64,000 bases of DNA from Neisseria sp. Marseille-Q5346. GTDB taxonomy: Bacteria; Pseudomonadota; Gammaproteobacteria; Burkholderiales; Neisseriaceae. Of this stretch, positions 1-9,244 are shown piece after piece. The DNA lies in the NCBI RefSeq assembly GCF_946902045.1, contig NZ_OX336253.1, forward strand, positions 2,290,814 to 2,354,813, in the 5' to 3' direction. A model generated the notes under the pieces. That model searched no databases, was not told where the DNA came from, and saw nothing but the letters and a program-made list of their open reading frames with translations. Each line of letters opens with the position of its first letter. Position 1 is the stretch's first letter. The position numbers were made by a program, and so were the translations under genes.

Positions 1-649
1 TACCCATCGGGAAATCCCAAGGGTCGTTAGGGCCTAAGAATACAACCAAAACGCGGATGTCGGGTTCTTTTTGCAAAGTTTGTTCGATGGTTTTTGGCCA
101 GTCGAAGAAATTGGGGTAGGACAAACCGGTACTTTGTTTGCTGAGGTTGACTGATTGTACGCCATATTCTTGCTTGAGGTGTTTTTGTACGAAAGGTGCA
201 ACGCCCTGCATCAGCGAGTCGCCGGCAAAGAAAACTTTATTGCCTTTTTTCAATACAACCTGCGTTGCCGACTGATCAGCCTGATTGCTTGGCTCGCTGG
301 CGACGGTATCCGTATTGTTAGCCGCATCAGAAGCGGCAGTCTCTTTTTGATTGTCTGATGTTTCAATGTTTTCCGTATTTTCAGACGGCCTTGTTGTTTC
401 AATGCCAGAGTTTTCCGAAACCAAAGCGTCTTCTGCTTCCAGCGAAGCTTTCAGGCCGTCTGAAAATTCGTAGGCTTTTTGTTGCCAATCCGCACCGATA
501 CGCCACCAAGCGTATTCGGATAAAGGCTCAAGCGGGCTGTTCTCATGATAGGTCTGCTGCCAATAGGCATTGATGGAGTTTTGGGCAAACCACGTCAGCG
601 CAACCGCACTGAGCAGAATCGAAACAAACAGGGAGATAAAGCGTTTCAT
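1..649 (-). CDS. patB: SGNH/DUF459-type peptidoglycan O-acetyltransferase PatB (3' part missing)
   Basis: The ATG is at 647-649, ten bases after the patA stop, with AAGGAG as ribosome-binding site; the gene runs off the left edge. The product begins with a hydrophobic signal-anchor (MKRFISLFVSILLSAVALTW), continues through a Ser/Thr/Glu-rich linker of about 80 residues and enters an SGNH hydrolase fold with the GDS block (VFFAGDSLMQG) and an FLGPNDPWD block. In Neisseria the PatB enzyme works outside the inner membrane, moving acetyl groups supplied by the MBOAT partner PatA onto N-acetylmuramic acid, which limits lysozyme and lytic transglycosylases. The adjacent patA supports this. The catalytic Asp/His block lies outside the window. 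Confidence 0.8.
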   Translation of the reverse strand, partial: MKRFISLFVSILLSAVALTWFAQNSINAYWQQTYHENSPLEPLSEYAWWRIGADWQQKAYEFSDGLKASLEAEDALVSENSGIETTRPSENTENIETSDNQKETAASDAANNTDTVASEPSNQADQSATQVVLKKGNKVFFAGDSLMQGVAPFVQKHLKQEYGVQSVNLSKQSTGLSYPNFFDWPKTIEQTLQKEPDIRVLVVFLGPNDPWDFPMG

Positions 650-659
650 GTTCTGCTCC

Positions 660-2096
660 TTAGAAGTTGGCGTAAATAAAGCCTGGAATGCCGGACGGGG
701 CGAAGACGATAATCAGGGCGAGGATAAGCGTGATGGGGATAAACCACAGCCATGCAGGCAGTTTGTCCAAGCCTTTTACCGATGCTTCAAATAAGCGAAG
801 CAAATACGGGTACAGCAAAAGCATCAGTGCAAATGCACCCAGCAACATGAGGTCGGTCGGCAGAGGCGCGTTCCAACCTTTGTCATTGGCAAATAATGCG
901 CTGAACAGCATTTCCGTATCGGCAAGCGTTGCGCTGTTGAACACGACAAAAGCGAAACAAACGAAATGGAAGGTAAACAGCCAGGCAAGCGGTTTGCCGA
1001 TTTTCAGACGGCCTAAGGCATTGCGGCCGACGATTTTGTCGCCGCAGTTAAGGAATACCAAAGCCGCACCGTGCAGTGCGCCCCAAATCAAAAAGCTCCA
1101 GCCGTAGCCATGCCAAATGCCGGAAAGCAACATGGCAATCATCAGGTTGAGCTGGGTGCGTCCGAAGCCTTTTTTGCTGCCGCCCAAAGGGATATAGATA
1201 TAGTCGCGAATCCAGGTGGACAGGCTGATATGCCATCTGTCCCAGAAGTCGCGGATGTTGATGGCGCGAAGCGGCGCGGCAAAGTTTTTCGGCAGCTGGA
1301 AGCCGAGCAGCATGGCCAAACCGATGACCAAATCCGAGTAGCCGGAAAAGTCGAAAAAGAGTTGGAAGGTATAGCCATAAATCGCAGACAACACACCCCA
1401 GCCATCGAACTGGGCCGGATTTTCAAAAACAGGCGATACCCAGCCTTCCGCCAATACGCCGGCAAGCCACCACTTTTTGGCAATGCCCAACACAATCAGG
1501 CCGACCGCCAAAGCCGGATAAATCAGCTGGCGTGCCTGTTTGGTGCGGATTTGCACCAATGCCCCCGCTTGTTCGCCGTCTATGCTTTTAAAAGCTGTCG
1601 CACGGATAATCGGGCCGGATGTGATGGTGGGGAAGAAGCTCAGATGCAGTAGGAGCTCGTGCCATTCAAAACGGTCTCCTTTAGGCTCGCGGTAGCAATA
1701 CACCAAGTAAGCCAGCGATTGGAAAGTGTAATAAGACAAGCCCAAGGGCAAAAGGATATCGATGACGGCGCTTTGCCCCGTATATTGCTGAATAATCGGG
1801 CGGAAAAAGTCGAAATATTTGAAGAAACACAAAACAGTCAATGCCGCCGAAATACCGCAACCCAGCCAAAATTTGCGGATATTCTCGTTTTCAGAAAACA
1901 TCAGCACGCTGATCAGGTAAACCACAGACGAGTAAACCAAAATCAGCGCGGCAAAAATGGGGTCGATACGGTAAAGCCAGCCCAGTCCGGCAACCAAAAG
2001 TAAAACGTTTTGAACTTGCGGCAAACGTGCAAATGCCCAGTACAGCGGCAAAAATACGATAAAGAATACCGCAAACTCAATAGACAGCAACGGCAT
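660..2096 (-). CDS. patA: MBOAT-family peptidoglycan O-acetyltransferase PatA
   Basis: 478 residues, polytopic, starting at ATG 2096 with AAGGA upstream. Two MBOAT landmarks are visible: the block NIRDFWDRWHISLSTWIRDY near residues 280-300 and GIWHGYGWSFLIWGALHG near 326-343, which holds the invariant histidine (about H329). The family passes acetyl groups across the inner membrane; with PatB directly downstream the substrate is most likely peptidoglycan. Alginate AlgI-type function is the sequence alternative but no alginate genes are present. The two genes are ten bases apart and clearly co-transcribed. Confidence 0.88.
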   Translation of the reverse strand: MPLLSIEFAVFFIVFLPLYWAFARLPQVQNVLLLVAGLGWLYRIDPIFAALILVYSSVVYLISVLMFSENENIRKFWLGCGISAALTVLCFFKYFDFFRPIIQQYTGQSAVIDILLPLGLSYYTFQSLAYLVYCYREPKGDRFEWHELLLHLSFFPTITSGPIIRATAFKSIDGEQAGALVQIRTKQARQLIYPALAVGLIVLGIAKKWWLAGVLAEGWVSPVFENPAQFDGWGVLSAIYGYTFQLFFDFSGYSDLVIGLAMLLGFQLPKNFAAPLRAINIRDFWDRWHISLSTWIRDYIYIPLGGSKKGFGRTQLNLMIAMLLSGIWHGYGWSFLIWGALHGAALVFLNCGDKIVGRNALGRLKIGKPLAWLFTFHFVCFAFVVFNSATLADTEMLFSALFANDKGWNAPLPTDLMLLGAFALMLLLYPYLLRLFEASVKGLDKLPAWLWFIPITLILALIIVFAPSGIPGFIYANF

Positions 2097-2142
2097 GACA
2101 ATTCCTTGATGTGTTTAAACTTTCAAACTTTTCGATTGATTG

Positions 2143-2781
2143 TTATTTTTTGGCGTTAAGTTTTGCACGGATGACTTCGACTACCGCGGGTAAAATCGAA
2201 ATCACGATGATTGCCGCCATGACTAAGCCCAGATTGTTTTTGACGACGGGGATATTGGCGAAGAAGTAGCCTGCATAGGAAAACGACAATACCCACAACA
2301 CCGCGCCGATAATGTTGTAACGGATAAACGTCGCGTAGTGCATATCGCCCATGCCTGCGACAAATGGCGCAAACGTCCGCACAATCGGCACAAAGCGGGC
2401 AATGATGATGGTTTTGCCGCCGTGTTTTTCATAGAACGCATGGGTTTTTTCCAAATACGAACGGCGGAAAATTTTGGAATCCGGATTGGCAAACAGTTTT
2501 TGTCCAAAATACTTGCCGATCATAAAATTGGCCGCATCGCCTAAAATGGCAGCCGCTAAGAGCAGCAATACCATGACGTGGATATTCATGCCGCCGATGG
2601 CAGCAATACCGCCGGCAGCAAACAGTAGCGAGTCGCCGGGTAAAAATGGCGTTACGACCAAACCGGTTTCGCAGAAAATCACAACAAACAAAATCGCGTA
2701 AATCCACGGGCCGTATTGGGCGGAAAGGTGGACAAGGTGTTGGTCGATATGGAGGATGAAATCGATAATGGTAGAAATCAC
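2143..2781 (-). CDS. dedA: DedA/SNARE-associated family membrane protein
   Basis: 212 residues from the GTG at 2781. The longer reading to 2892 would run through an uptake sequence at about 2803-2812 and adds a non-conserved leader, so the GTG with GGGAACC upstream is preferred; a TTG at 2793 is an alternative. The start matches the DedA family ([15 protein letters not shown]), followed by [19 protein letters not shown] and a C-terminal membrane segment. DedA proteins support envelope homeostasis and are proposed undecaprenyl-phosphate or phospholipid flippases. It lies 46 bases upstream of patA on the same strand. Confidence 0.85.
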   Translation of the reverse strand: MISTIIDFILHIDQHLVHLSAQYGPWIYAILFVVIFCETGLVVTPFLPGDSLLFAAGGIAAIGGMNIHVMVLLLLAAAILGDAANFMIGKYFGQKLFANPDSKIFRRSYLEKTHAFYEKHGGKTIIIARFVPIVRTFAPFVAGMGDMHYATFIRYNIIGAVLWVLSFSYAGYFFANIPVVKNNLGLVMAAIIVISILPAVVEVIRAKLNAKK

Positions 2782-3010
2782 TAGGGTTCCCAAATAAAAA
2801 GGCCGTCTGAAAAAGAACAGACAAATGTTTCGGCGAGAAGTTCGACATTGTAAAACCAAAGCGGAATAAAACCAATGCCGTAAGCGCATCAAGATATGTT
2901 TAGAAGTGCAGATATGTTGCAGGTATAGGCTTCAGACGGCCTTTATCCTTGATGGTGGACGGCAAAACAACGTAAAATAAAGCCGATTTCAACCTAACCG
3001 GTGCGCCTTT

Positions 3011-3679
3011 GTGAACCAGCTCATCTTCGATTTTGCCAGCCATGATTATCCAGGCTTCGACAAATTTCTGGGAACAGAAAATGCCGAGCTGGTGTATGTG
3101 TTGCAGCACAAACATGGGCAATTTATCTATGTTTGGGGCGAAGAGGGCGCAGGCAAAAGCCATCTCTTGCAGGCATGGGTCGCACAGGCGCTCGATGCCG
3201 GACGAAATGCCCTCTATATTGATGCCGCCGCCACGCCGCTGACAGAAGCCGCATTGGATGCGGAATATCTTGCCATTGACCAAATCGAAAAGCTTAATAA
3301 TGAAGAACAGGCTTTACTGTTTGCCATATTCAACCGCTTCCGCAACAGCGGCAAAGGCTTTTTGCTTTTGAGTTCCGAATATACGCCGCAGCAACTCGTT
3401 ATCCGCGAAGACCTGCGCACACGCATGGCGTATTGCTTGGTTTACGAAGTCAAACCGTTGACCGACCGGGAAAAAATCGATGCGCTCGTCAGCATGGCGG
3501 CTGCCCGTCAGGTAACCATCGATCCGGAAATTTTCGAATACCTGCTGAACCATTGGCGGCGCGATATGGACAGCCTGATGCAAATGCTCGATACCCTCGA
3601 CAACTACGCCGTTATGATGGGCAAGCGCATTACTTTGCCGCTTTTGCGCCAGCTTTTAAAACAACAGGAAACCCAATGA
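3011..3679 (+). CDS. hda: DnaA regulatory inactivator Hda
   Basis: 222 residues from GTG 3011. The extreme N-terminus QLIFDF is a sliding-clamp binding motif, as expected of Hda, which promotes ATP hydrolysis on DnaA when held by the beta clamp. An AAA+ domain follows with Walker A GEEGAGKS (residues 43-50) and the Walker B-like DQIEKL. There is no DnaA domain IV, which separates it from DnaA. Its stop overlaps the next gene (ATGA at 3676-3679). Confidence 0.88.
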   Translation: MNQLIFDFASHDYPGFDKFLGTENAELVYVLQHKHGQFIYVWGEEGAGKSHLLQAWVAQALDAGRNALYIDAAATPLTEAALDAEYLAIDQIEKLNNEEQALLFAIFNRFRNSGKGFLLLSSEYTPQQLVIREDLRTRMAYCLVYEVKPLTDREKIDALVSMAAARQVTIDPEIFEYLLNHWRRDMDSLMQMLDTLDNYAVMMGKRITLPLLRQLLKQQETQ

Positions 3680-4344
3680 AAAACCTTGCCATTTTCGACC
3701 TCGACAATACCTTAATCAATACCGATTCGGATCACTCTTGGCCGCAATACCTGATTAAAAAAGGCATAGTCGATGCGGCTGAAACCGAGGCGCAAAATGA
3801 AAAGTTCTACCAAGACTATCAAAACGGTTGTCTTGATATCGATGCCTTCCTCAAATTCCATCTCGCACCTTTAGCCCGTTTCAGCAAGGAAGAATTGGCT
3901 GAGTTTCATCGCGAGTTTATGGCCGAATATATTGTTCCGCACATTTCTCCGATGCAGCGTATGTTGGTGCAAAGCCATCAAATGGCGGGCGATGAAATGT
4001 TGGTTATTTCTTCGACCAACGAGTTCATCATTACCCCGATCTGTCATCTTTTCGGTATTCACAACATTATCGGTACACAGCTTGAAACCGGCGAAGACGG
4101 CCGATATACCGGCAACTATGTCGGTACGCCCAGCCTGAAAGAAGGCAAAATTACCCGATTGAACCAATGGCTTGCCGAGCGAGGCGAGACCTTTGAAAGC
4201 TACGGTAAGGTTTATTTTTACAGCGACTCCAAAAACGATTTGCCGTTGCTGCGTATCGTGAACGAACCTGTCGCCGTCAATCCGGATGCAGAGCTGGAAA
4301 AAGAAGCCAAAGCAAAAGGTTGGCCGATTTTGAATTTCAAATAA
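3676..4344 (+). CDS. HAD-IB family phosphatase
   Basis: 222 residues beginning at the ATG that overlaps the hda stop; the longer upstream reading is a shadow of hda. The N-terminal FDLDNTLINTDSD is the HAD nucleophile motif (DxDxT), ISSTNEF is motif II, and YFYSDSKNDLPLL near the C-terminus is motif III/IV. This pattern is the SerB-like subclass IB. The substrate cannot be read from sequence. Translational coupling to hda is conserved-looking but does not by itself imply a shared role. Confidence 0.82.
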   Translation: MKNLAIFDLDNTLINTDSDHSWPQYLIKKGIVDAAETEAQNEKFYQDYQNGCLDIDAFLKFHLAPLARFSKEELAEFHREFMAEYIVPHISPMQRMLVQSHQMAGDEMLVISSTNEFIITPICHLFGIHNIIGTQLETGEDGRYTGNYVGTPSLKEGKITRLNQWLAERGETFESYGKVYFYSDSKNDLPLLRIVNEPVAVNPDAELEKEAKAKGWPILNFK

Positions 4345-4403
4345 CGACGAATCAGGCCGTCTGAAATATTTAATCTAACCACAACCCTAATAAGGACTAA
4401 AAC

Positions 4404-4718
4404 ATGAAAACGACTAAACTCCTCGCCTCAGCCCTGTTGTTTGCCGCTGTATTCGGTACCGCAGAAGCAGCCGATACCGAAACCTTGGAAGCCATGAAAG
4501 CGCAAAATGGCAGCGTTAAAACCGTTTTGATGGATGTCTTCACAACTCCTGCCGGCAATGTTGACCGCGTGAATATCATTCAATCCAGCGGCAATCCTGA
4601 AATGGACGAACGCGCAGTGAAAAGCGTTTCCAAATATCCTTATCCGAAACGTAAAACTGCATCTAAATATCAGCACGCCGTTACTTTTGAAACCAATGTT
4701 GAAGTAATCAACAACTGA
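4404..4718 (+). CDS. small secreted protein with TonB C-terminal-like domain
   Basis: 104 residues with an N-terminal signal peptide cleaved after about AAEA. The mature part has the TonB C-terminal pattern: a small-to-large core (GNVDRVNIIQSSGNPEMDERAVKSV) ending in a YPYPKR block. It lacks the membrane anchor and the proline-rich spacer of true TonB, so energy transduction is unlikely; it is probably a free periplasmic domain of this fold. A strong hairpin follows at 4749. Confidence 0.65.
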   Translation: MKTTKLLASALLFAAVFGTAEAADTETLEAMKAQNGSVKTVLMDVFTTPAGNVDRVNIIQSSGNPEMDERAVKSVSKYPYPKRKTASKYQHAVTFETNVEVINN

Positions 4719-4748
4719 TTCGGACGCAAGGCCGTCTGAAAAACAGAA

Positions 4749-4789
4749 GGCGTTTTGATTGGGAAATTCCCTGTCAAAACGCCGTTTTA
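4749..4789 (+). terminator. intrinsic terminator after 4404 gene
   Basis: Perfect 10-bp stem GGCGTTTTGA / TCAAAACGCC with a 15-base loop, followed by GTTTTATT. An AG-DUS lies just before it at 4729-4740. Confidence 0.75.
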
Positions 4790-4875
4790 TTCTTTAAACA
4801 AGTATAACCAAAATTTCCGTAAAACCACACGCTCCGGTGCTATACTGAAACAAATAAACCGCTTCATTACACATC

Positions 4876-5661
4876 ATGTCTCCCCGTCCAGTTACCATTA
4901 CTTCCTACAATATGCACAAAGGCATGTCTGCGCTCAACCGCAAAGTGCAGGTCAACCGTATGGCTGACGCGCTGGGTACATTGGGTTCGGACGTTTTGTT
5001 TTTACAAGAAGTCCAAGGACAACATCTCAACAGAAGCCGCCGTACCGACTTCCCCGATGCGCCGCATTACGACATCATCGGCGACAGCCTCGATTATCAT
5101 CGCAGCTATGGTAAAAATGCCGTGTATCCCAAACGACACCACGGCAACGCCATTCTCAGCCGCTTGCCGCTGAAAACGGAAAACAACCTCAACATCAGCG
5201 TCAATAAACTCGAACAACGCGGCCTGTTGCATTGCGAGGTCGTGCCCGAAGGTTGGGAAGATCCGCTGGTGTGTCTGTGCGTCCACCTCAATCTGCGCGA
5301 GCCAGACCGCCTCAAACAATACCGAGCCATCAGCGACTACGTTGGCCGGTACATTCGTCCGGAAAGCCCTTTGATTATTGCCGGCGATTTTAATGACTGG
5401 CGGCAGAAATCAGCGCGTGAGCTGGGCAGTGCATTAGATTTGAACGAAGTATTTGTCGATAATACAGGCAAACGCCCCAAAACCTTCCCTTCGCGCCTGC
5501 CCATCCTAAGCCTCGACCGCATTTACACGCGCAATCTTGATGTCATCGATTCTGAAATTCACAACAGTAAAGACTGGCAACATTTGTCAGATCATCTGCC
5601 ATTGAGTGTAACGGTTAGGCCGCATCGTAAAATGAATATGAAATCAGATAGAAAAATGTAA
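4876..5661 (+). CDS. endonuclease/exonuclease/phosphatase (EEP) family protein
   Basis: 261 residues from ATG 4876. The EEP signatures are in order: TSYNMHKG (Asn-containing block I), FLQEVQ (metal-binding Glu), VHLNLRE, IIAGDFNDW (Asp/Asn), and SDHLPLSV (catalytic Asp-His). No signal peptide is apparent. The family ranges over DNA repair nucleases, phosphodiesterases and sphingomyelinase-like enzymes, and the substrate cannot be assigned here. Confidence 0.8.
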   Translation: MSPRPVTITSYNMHKGMSALNRKVQVNRMADALGTLGSDVLFLQEVQGQHLNRSRRTDFPDAPHYDIIGDSLDYHRSYGKNAVYPKRHHGNAILSRLPLKTENNLNISVNKLEQRGLLHCEVVPEGWEDPLVCLCVHLNLREPDRLKQYRAISDYVGRYIRPESPLIIAGDFNDWRQKSARELGSALDLNEVFVDNTGKRPKTFPSRLPILSLDRIYTRNLDVIDSEIHNSKDWQHLSDHLPLSVTVRPHRKMNMKSDRKM

Positions 5662-5737
5662 GGCTGAAATTTTTTAAAGCAAAGTACTATTGGCAATGTA
5701 TCGAAAGAAAAAGTTTTTCACTCAGATATTTGAGACA

Positions 5738-5774
5738 AAAACAGGCCGTCTTAAAAGTTTCAGACGGCCTGTTT
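5738..5774. terminator. uptake-sequence terminator between EEP gene and ssrA
   Basis: Inverted repeat AAACAGGCCGTCT ... AGACGGCCTGTTT built on an AG-DUS pair; the left arm is imperfect (TTAA in place of TGAA). It can serve both the EEP gene and ssrA, which converge here. Confidence 0.7.
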
Positions 5775-5827
5775 AAGTTTATAAAAAAGCGCAAACCTTT
5801 TTAAATCAAAAGTTTGCGCTTTAAATC

Positions 5828-6190
5828 TGGTGGAGGCGGGGGGAATCGAACCCCCGTCCGAAAGTCCTCTACAGAGCGTTCTACATACTTAGTTGTGTCT
5901 ATTTAGAATCTCGTTCCCATCATGCCGACCAACAGGCCTTCAGGGAACCAGTTACCTTAAATCTCGTTTTCTACCAAGTAACCCGACAGAAAACCAGTCA
6001 ATGTAGAATGACGTTGCGGTAGCTTGCACTACACAGCCCATTGACCAACTGCTGCAACGGCAGGCCTTAAGCGGCCAGTGCGTAAGTTTCGTCGTTTGCG
6101 ACTATTTAAATTCAGTGTTTAACGGGAAATCTGAGACCCCGGTATGCCCGCATCTGCTTTGCAACCCCCGTCGAAACCAAGATCGCCCCC
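5828..6190 (-). ncRNA. ssrA: transfer-messenger RNA
   Basis: The 5' end GGGGGCGATC at 6190 and the 3' end ...CCGCCTCCACCA at 5828 form the tRNA-like acceptor, with TTCGATTCC in the T arm. The resume codon GCA lies at 6097-6099 and opens the tag ANDETYALAA, which stops with TAA at 6067-6069. This is the known Neisseria tag. The RNA of about 363 nt rescues stalled ribosomes and marks their products for proteolysis. Confidence 0.97.
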
Positions 6191-6250
6191 AGATAGGAAA
6201 AGTCGATTATACGCATGTCAGCGTGCTTTGCCAAGCTGCCGATTGATTGA

Positions 6251-6294
6251 AAAGGCCGTCTGAACAGCAGTTTGCTTTTTCAGACGGCCTGTTT
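6251..6294. terminator. AG-DUS pair terminator
   Basis: AAAGGCCGTCTGAA (6251-6264) and its complement ending at 6290 form a hairpin between alaA (ending 6304, minus strand) and the ssrA upstream region. Confidence 0.7.
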
Positions 6295-6303
6295 GGTTTA
6301 GGT

Positions 6304-7518
6304 TTATTGATGGTAGTTTTGCAAGAAGCGTTTGAGTTTGTCCATGGCTTCTTCGATTTGATGAACGGGCGGCAGGGTAACGATACGGAAGTGGTCCGGG
6401 CGTATCCAGTTGAAGCCTGTACCTTGGACGAACAAGACTTTTTCACGCACGAGCAAGTCGTAGACGAATTTCATGTCGTCATGAATGCCGTACATTTCGG
6501 TATCGATTTTTGGGAACATATACATCGCGCCCATCGGTTTGACGCAGGAAACACCGGGGATTTGGTTGATCAGTTCCCATGCCTTATTGCGTTGTTCCAA
6601 CAGGCGGCCGCCAGGCAGGATAAATTCGTTGATGCTTTGATAGCCGCCCAAGGCCGTCTGAATGGCGTGTTGCATCGGCGTATTGGCACACAGACGCATG
6701 GAGGAGAGCATATCGAGGCCTTCGATATAGCCTTTGGCATGATGTTTCGGACCGTTGAGAACCATCCAGCCTTGGCGGAAACCGGCTACGCGGTAGGCTT
6801 TGGAGAGGCCGTTAAACGTAATGGTCAGCAAGTCGGGGGCGAGGGCGGCAATGTGATGGTGTACGGCACCGTCGTAAAGAATTTTGTCGTAAATTTCGTC
6901 GGCGAAAATAATCAGGCCGTGTTTACGCGCCAGTTCGGCGATTTCGAGCAGGATTTCTTTGCTGTACACCGCGCCTGTCGGGTTATTGGGGTTGATGACG
7001 ACGATGGCTTTGGTTTTAGGCGTAATTTTGGCTTCCATGTCGGCAAGGTTGGGAAACCAGTTGTTTTCTTCGTCGCATAGATAATGGCGGACGGTACCGC
7101 CTGCCAGTGTTGCGGCGGCGGTCCACAAAGGATAGTCCGGTGCGGGAATCAGGATTTCGTCGCCGTCGTTGAGCAGCGCCTGCATGGACATGGTAATCAA
7201 TTCGGAGACGCCGTTGCCGATGTAAACATCGTTGACGGTAACGTCGAGCAGTCCTTTGGTTTGGTAGTAGTGGACGATGGCTTTGCGTGCGGAGTAAAGG
7301 CCTTTGGAGTCGCAATAGCCTTGCGAAGTCGGCAGGTTGCGGATGACGTCAACCAAAATTTCGTCAGGCGCTTCAAAGCCGAACGGAGCCGGATTGCCGA
7401 TATTGAGCTTGAGGATTTTGTTGCCTTCTTCTTCCAGTTGCAGGGCTTTTTTGTGAACCGGGCCGCGGATGTCGTAACAAACGTGATCCAGTTTGGATGA
7501 TTTAGGGAATTTCTCCAT
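6304..7518 (-). CDS. alaA: alanine transaminase (AlaA-type class I aminotransferase)
   Basis: 404 residues. Fold-type I PLP enzyme: NPNNPTG near 176-182, D207/Y210 in IFADEIYDK, the Schiff-base lysine K240 in NGLSKAYRVAGFRQGW, and the substrate-binding Arg in FRIVTLPP near the end. Close agreement with E. coli AlaA (YfbQ), which makes alanine from pyruvate and glutamate. Stand-alone gene. Confidence 0.85.
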   Translation of the reverse strand: MEKFPKSSKLDHVCYDIRGPVHKKALQLEEEGNKILKLNIGNPAPFGFEAPDEILVDVIRNLPTSQGYCDSKGLYSARKAIVHYYQTKGLLDVTVNDVYIGNGVSELITMSMQALLNDGDEILIPAPDYPLWTAAATLAGGTVRHYLCDEENNWFPNLADMEAKITPKTKAIVVINPNNPTGAVYSKEILLEIAELARKHGLIIFADEIYDKILYDGAVHHHIAALAPDLLTITFNGLSKAYRVAGFRQGWMVLNGPKHHAKGYIEGLDMLSSMRLCANTPMQHAIQTALGGYQSINEFILPGGRLLEQRNKAWELINQIPGVSCVKPMGAMYMFPKIDTEMYGIHDDMKFVYDLLVREKVLFVQGTGFNWIRPDHFRIVTLPPVHQIEEAMDKLKRFLQNYHQ

Positions 7519-7602
7519 GATGTGTGTTCCGTAAAATTGTTAACAATGGGATAAATGTACTCTTTTTGTGGGTAAATTAAAAGGGTTTCAGACGGCCGAG
7601 GC

Positions 7603-7818
7603 TTACTTATTGCGCGCTTCAGCACGGCGAACCGTCACGCTTTTACCGCCTATGCCCCAGTTGTCCATATTGATTTCGTCGATGACGACGACGGTCGTCT
7701 CGGGATTTTTGTTGAGAACGCGTGAGAGTAATTCGGTGACGCCGCGAATTAATTCGGCTTTTTGTTCCGCACTCGGGGCTTCGCTGCCGCCGGTTACTTT
7801 GATGTTGACGTAGGGCAT
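7603..7818 (-). CDS. 4-oxalocrotonate tautomerase family protein
   Basis: 71 residues, MPYVNIKVTGG...; after Met removal Pro1 is the catalytic base. KAELIRGVTELLSRVLNKNPETTVVVIDEI is the usual core. A good GGAGGAA site precedes the ATG. The physiological substrate in Neisseria is unknown. Confidence 0.82.
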   Translation of the reverse strand: MPYVNIKVTGGSEAPSAEQKAELIRGVTELLSRVLNKNPETTVVVIDEINMDNWGIGGKSVTVRRAEARNK

Positions 7819-7983
7819 GGCTTCCTCCTTTGAAAATAGCGTTTATATGTTATCTTATTTTTATCAGGCCGTCTGAAATTTGATTGCAGGATTTTTCATT
7901 GCTCATGTCAGCTTTTACAAAGAATTAAGTTTTTTGGAATAGATTGTTTTTAAAATGCGGTTTTATTTTGGATGGATATCGTC

Positions 7984-8583
7984 ATGAACCGTTTTCTTCA
8001 GACTTTGATTGTGACCGCACCGATGGTAATTGCCGCGCCTTATGTGGCGGCGGAAACGCATCCTGCGCAAAAACAGATGCAGCAGAACATTGATGCTGTG
8101 TTGAAAATTGCACGTAACACGTCTTTGACAGAGGCGCAACGTGTGAAACAGGTTGAGCAGTATGCCAACCGTTATCTGGATTATGAACGTATTTCGGCTT
8201 TGGCTGTCGGCGCGCCATGGCGTGAATTTTCTGCCAAACAGAAAACTGATTTTATCCGTGCTTTCAAAGACATGGTGATTGCGATGTACTCGCACTCTGC
8301 ACTGATTGGTGCGGCGGATGCGAATGTGCGCCTGTTGCCGAAGATGACGGCAAACGGCAATAAGTTTGACGTTTTCTCGGAAATTCAAACCAAAAAAGGC
8401 ACCAAGTATGAAGTAGCCTACCAGCTTTACCAAAGCGGCGGTGCGTATAAGATTTACAACATCCGCGTGGACGGTACCAGCTTGGTAACGGTATACCGCA
8501 ACCAATTTGGCGAGCTGATTAAGAGCAAAGGCATTGACGGTACGATTGCGACTGTCGAAGCCAAGGGCTTGAAGAAACAATAA
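7984..8583 (+). CDS. MlaC-family periplasmic phospholipid-binding protein (unlinked copy)
   Basis: 199 residues from ATG 7984, chosen over 7972 because it gives a standard signal peptide (MNRFLQTLIVTAPMVIAAPYVAAE). The mature chain fits the MlaC/Ttg2D family: a helical N-terminal half with YANRYLDYERISALAVGAPWR, then the FSEIQTKKGTKYEVAYQLYQ and VDGTSLVTVYRNQFGELI strands. MlaC carries phospholipid between outer and inner membrane. The Mla transporter genes are not adjacent, so this is either a second carrier or a dispersed component. Confidence 0.75.
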   Translation: MNRFLQTLIVTAPMVIAAPYVAAETHPAQKQMQQNIDAVLKIARNTSLTEAQRVKQVEQYANRYLDYERISALAVGAPWREFSAKQKTDFIRAFKDMVIAMYSHSALIGAADANVRLLPKMTANGNKFDVFSEIQTKKGTKYEVAYQLYQSGGAYKIYNIRVDGTSLVTVYRNQFGELIKSKGIDGTIATVEAKGLKKQ

Positions 8584-8595
8584 AGCAGATTGATA

Positions 8596-8628
8596 AAAGG
8601 CCGTCTGGATATTCAGACGGCCTTTTTG
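8596..8628. terminator. AG-DUS pair terminator
   Basis: AAAGGCCGTCTG and CAGACGGCCTTTTT hairpin between the MlaC-like gene and efp, which converge. Confidence 0.8.
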
Positions 8629-8641
8629 TGTTACGGGCTGA

Positions 8642-9202
8642 TTAAGCACGTTTACGGAATTCGCCGGTACGGGTATCGATTTCGACTTTGTCGCCGTTTT
8701 CGATGTAAGACATCACTTGGATTTCAGTGCCGCCGACCAGACGTGCGGTTTTCATCACTTTACCGGAGGTATCGCCTTTAACGGCAGGCTCGGTGTATTC
8801 AACTTCGCGAACGATGATGGTAGGCAATTCTACGGAGATTGGGTTGCCTTCGTAGAAAGTGACTTCGCATACGTCTTCCATGCCGTCAACGATGAATTTC
8901 AACGCGTCGCCGATGTTGTCAGTTTCGATTTCGTATTGGTTGAATTCTTCGTCCATGAAGACGTACATTGGGTCGGCAAAGTAGCTGTAAGTACAGTTTT
9001 TGCGGGCCAAGATTACGACGTCGAATTTGTCGTCGGCTTTGTAGATGCTTTCAGAAGCGGCACCAGTCAGCAGGTTTTTCAGTTTCATGCTGACTTTGGC
9101 GGAAGAGCGACCGCCTTTGATGTATTCGGTTTTTTGAACAACCATAGGGTCGTTGCCAACCATGAATACGTTGCCGGCGCGCAGTTCTTGTGCTGTTTTC
9201 AT
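8642..9202 (-). CDS. efp: elongation factor P
   Basis: 186 residues, three beta-barrel domains. The loop that enters the peptidyl-transferase centre reads KGGRSSA, with Arg at residue 32 in place of the lysine of E. coli. Arg32 EF-P is activated by rhamnosylation rather than lysylation, and the enzyme for it, earP, is the next gene upstream. EF-P rescues ribosomes at polyproline stretches. Confidence 0.95.
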   Translation of the reverse strand: MKTAQELRAGNVFMVGNDPMVVQKTEYIKGGRSSAKVSMKLKNLLTGAASESIYKADDKFDVVILARKNCTYSYFADPMYVFMDEEFNQYEIETDNIGDALKFIVDGMEDVCEVTFYEGNPISVELPTIIVREVEYTEPAVKGDTSGKVMKTARLVGGTEIQVMSYIENGDKVEIDTRTGEFRKRA

Positions 9203-9244
9203 TGTAGTTTTCCAATCAAATCGGTTGTAATAAAACGCGCTATT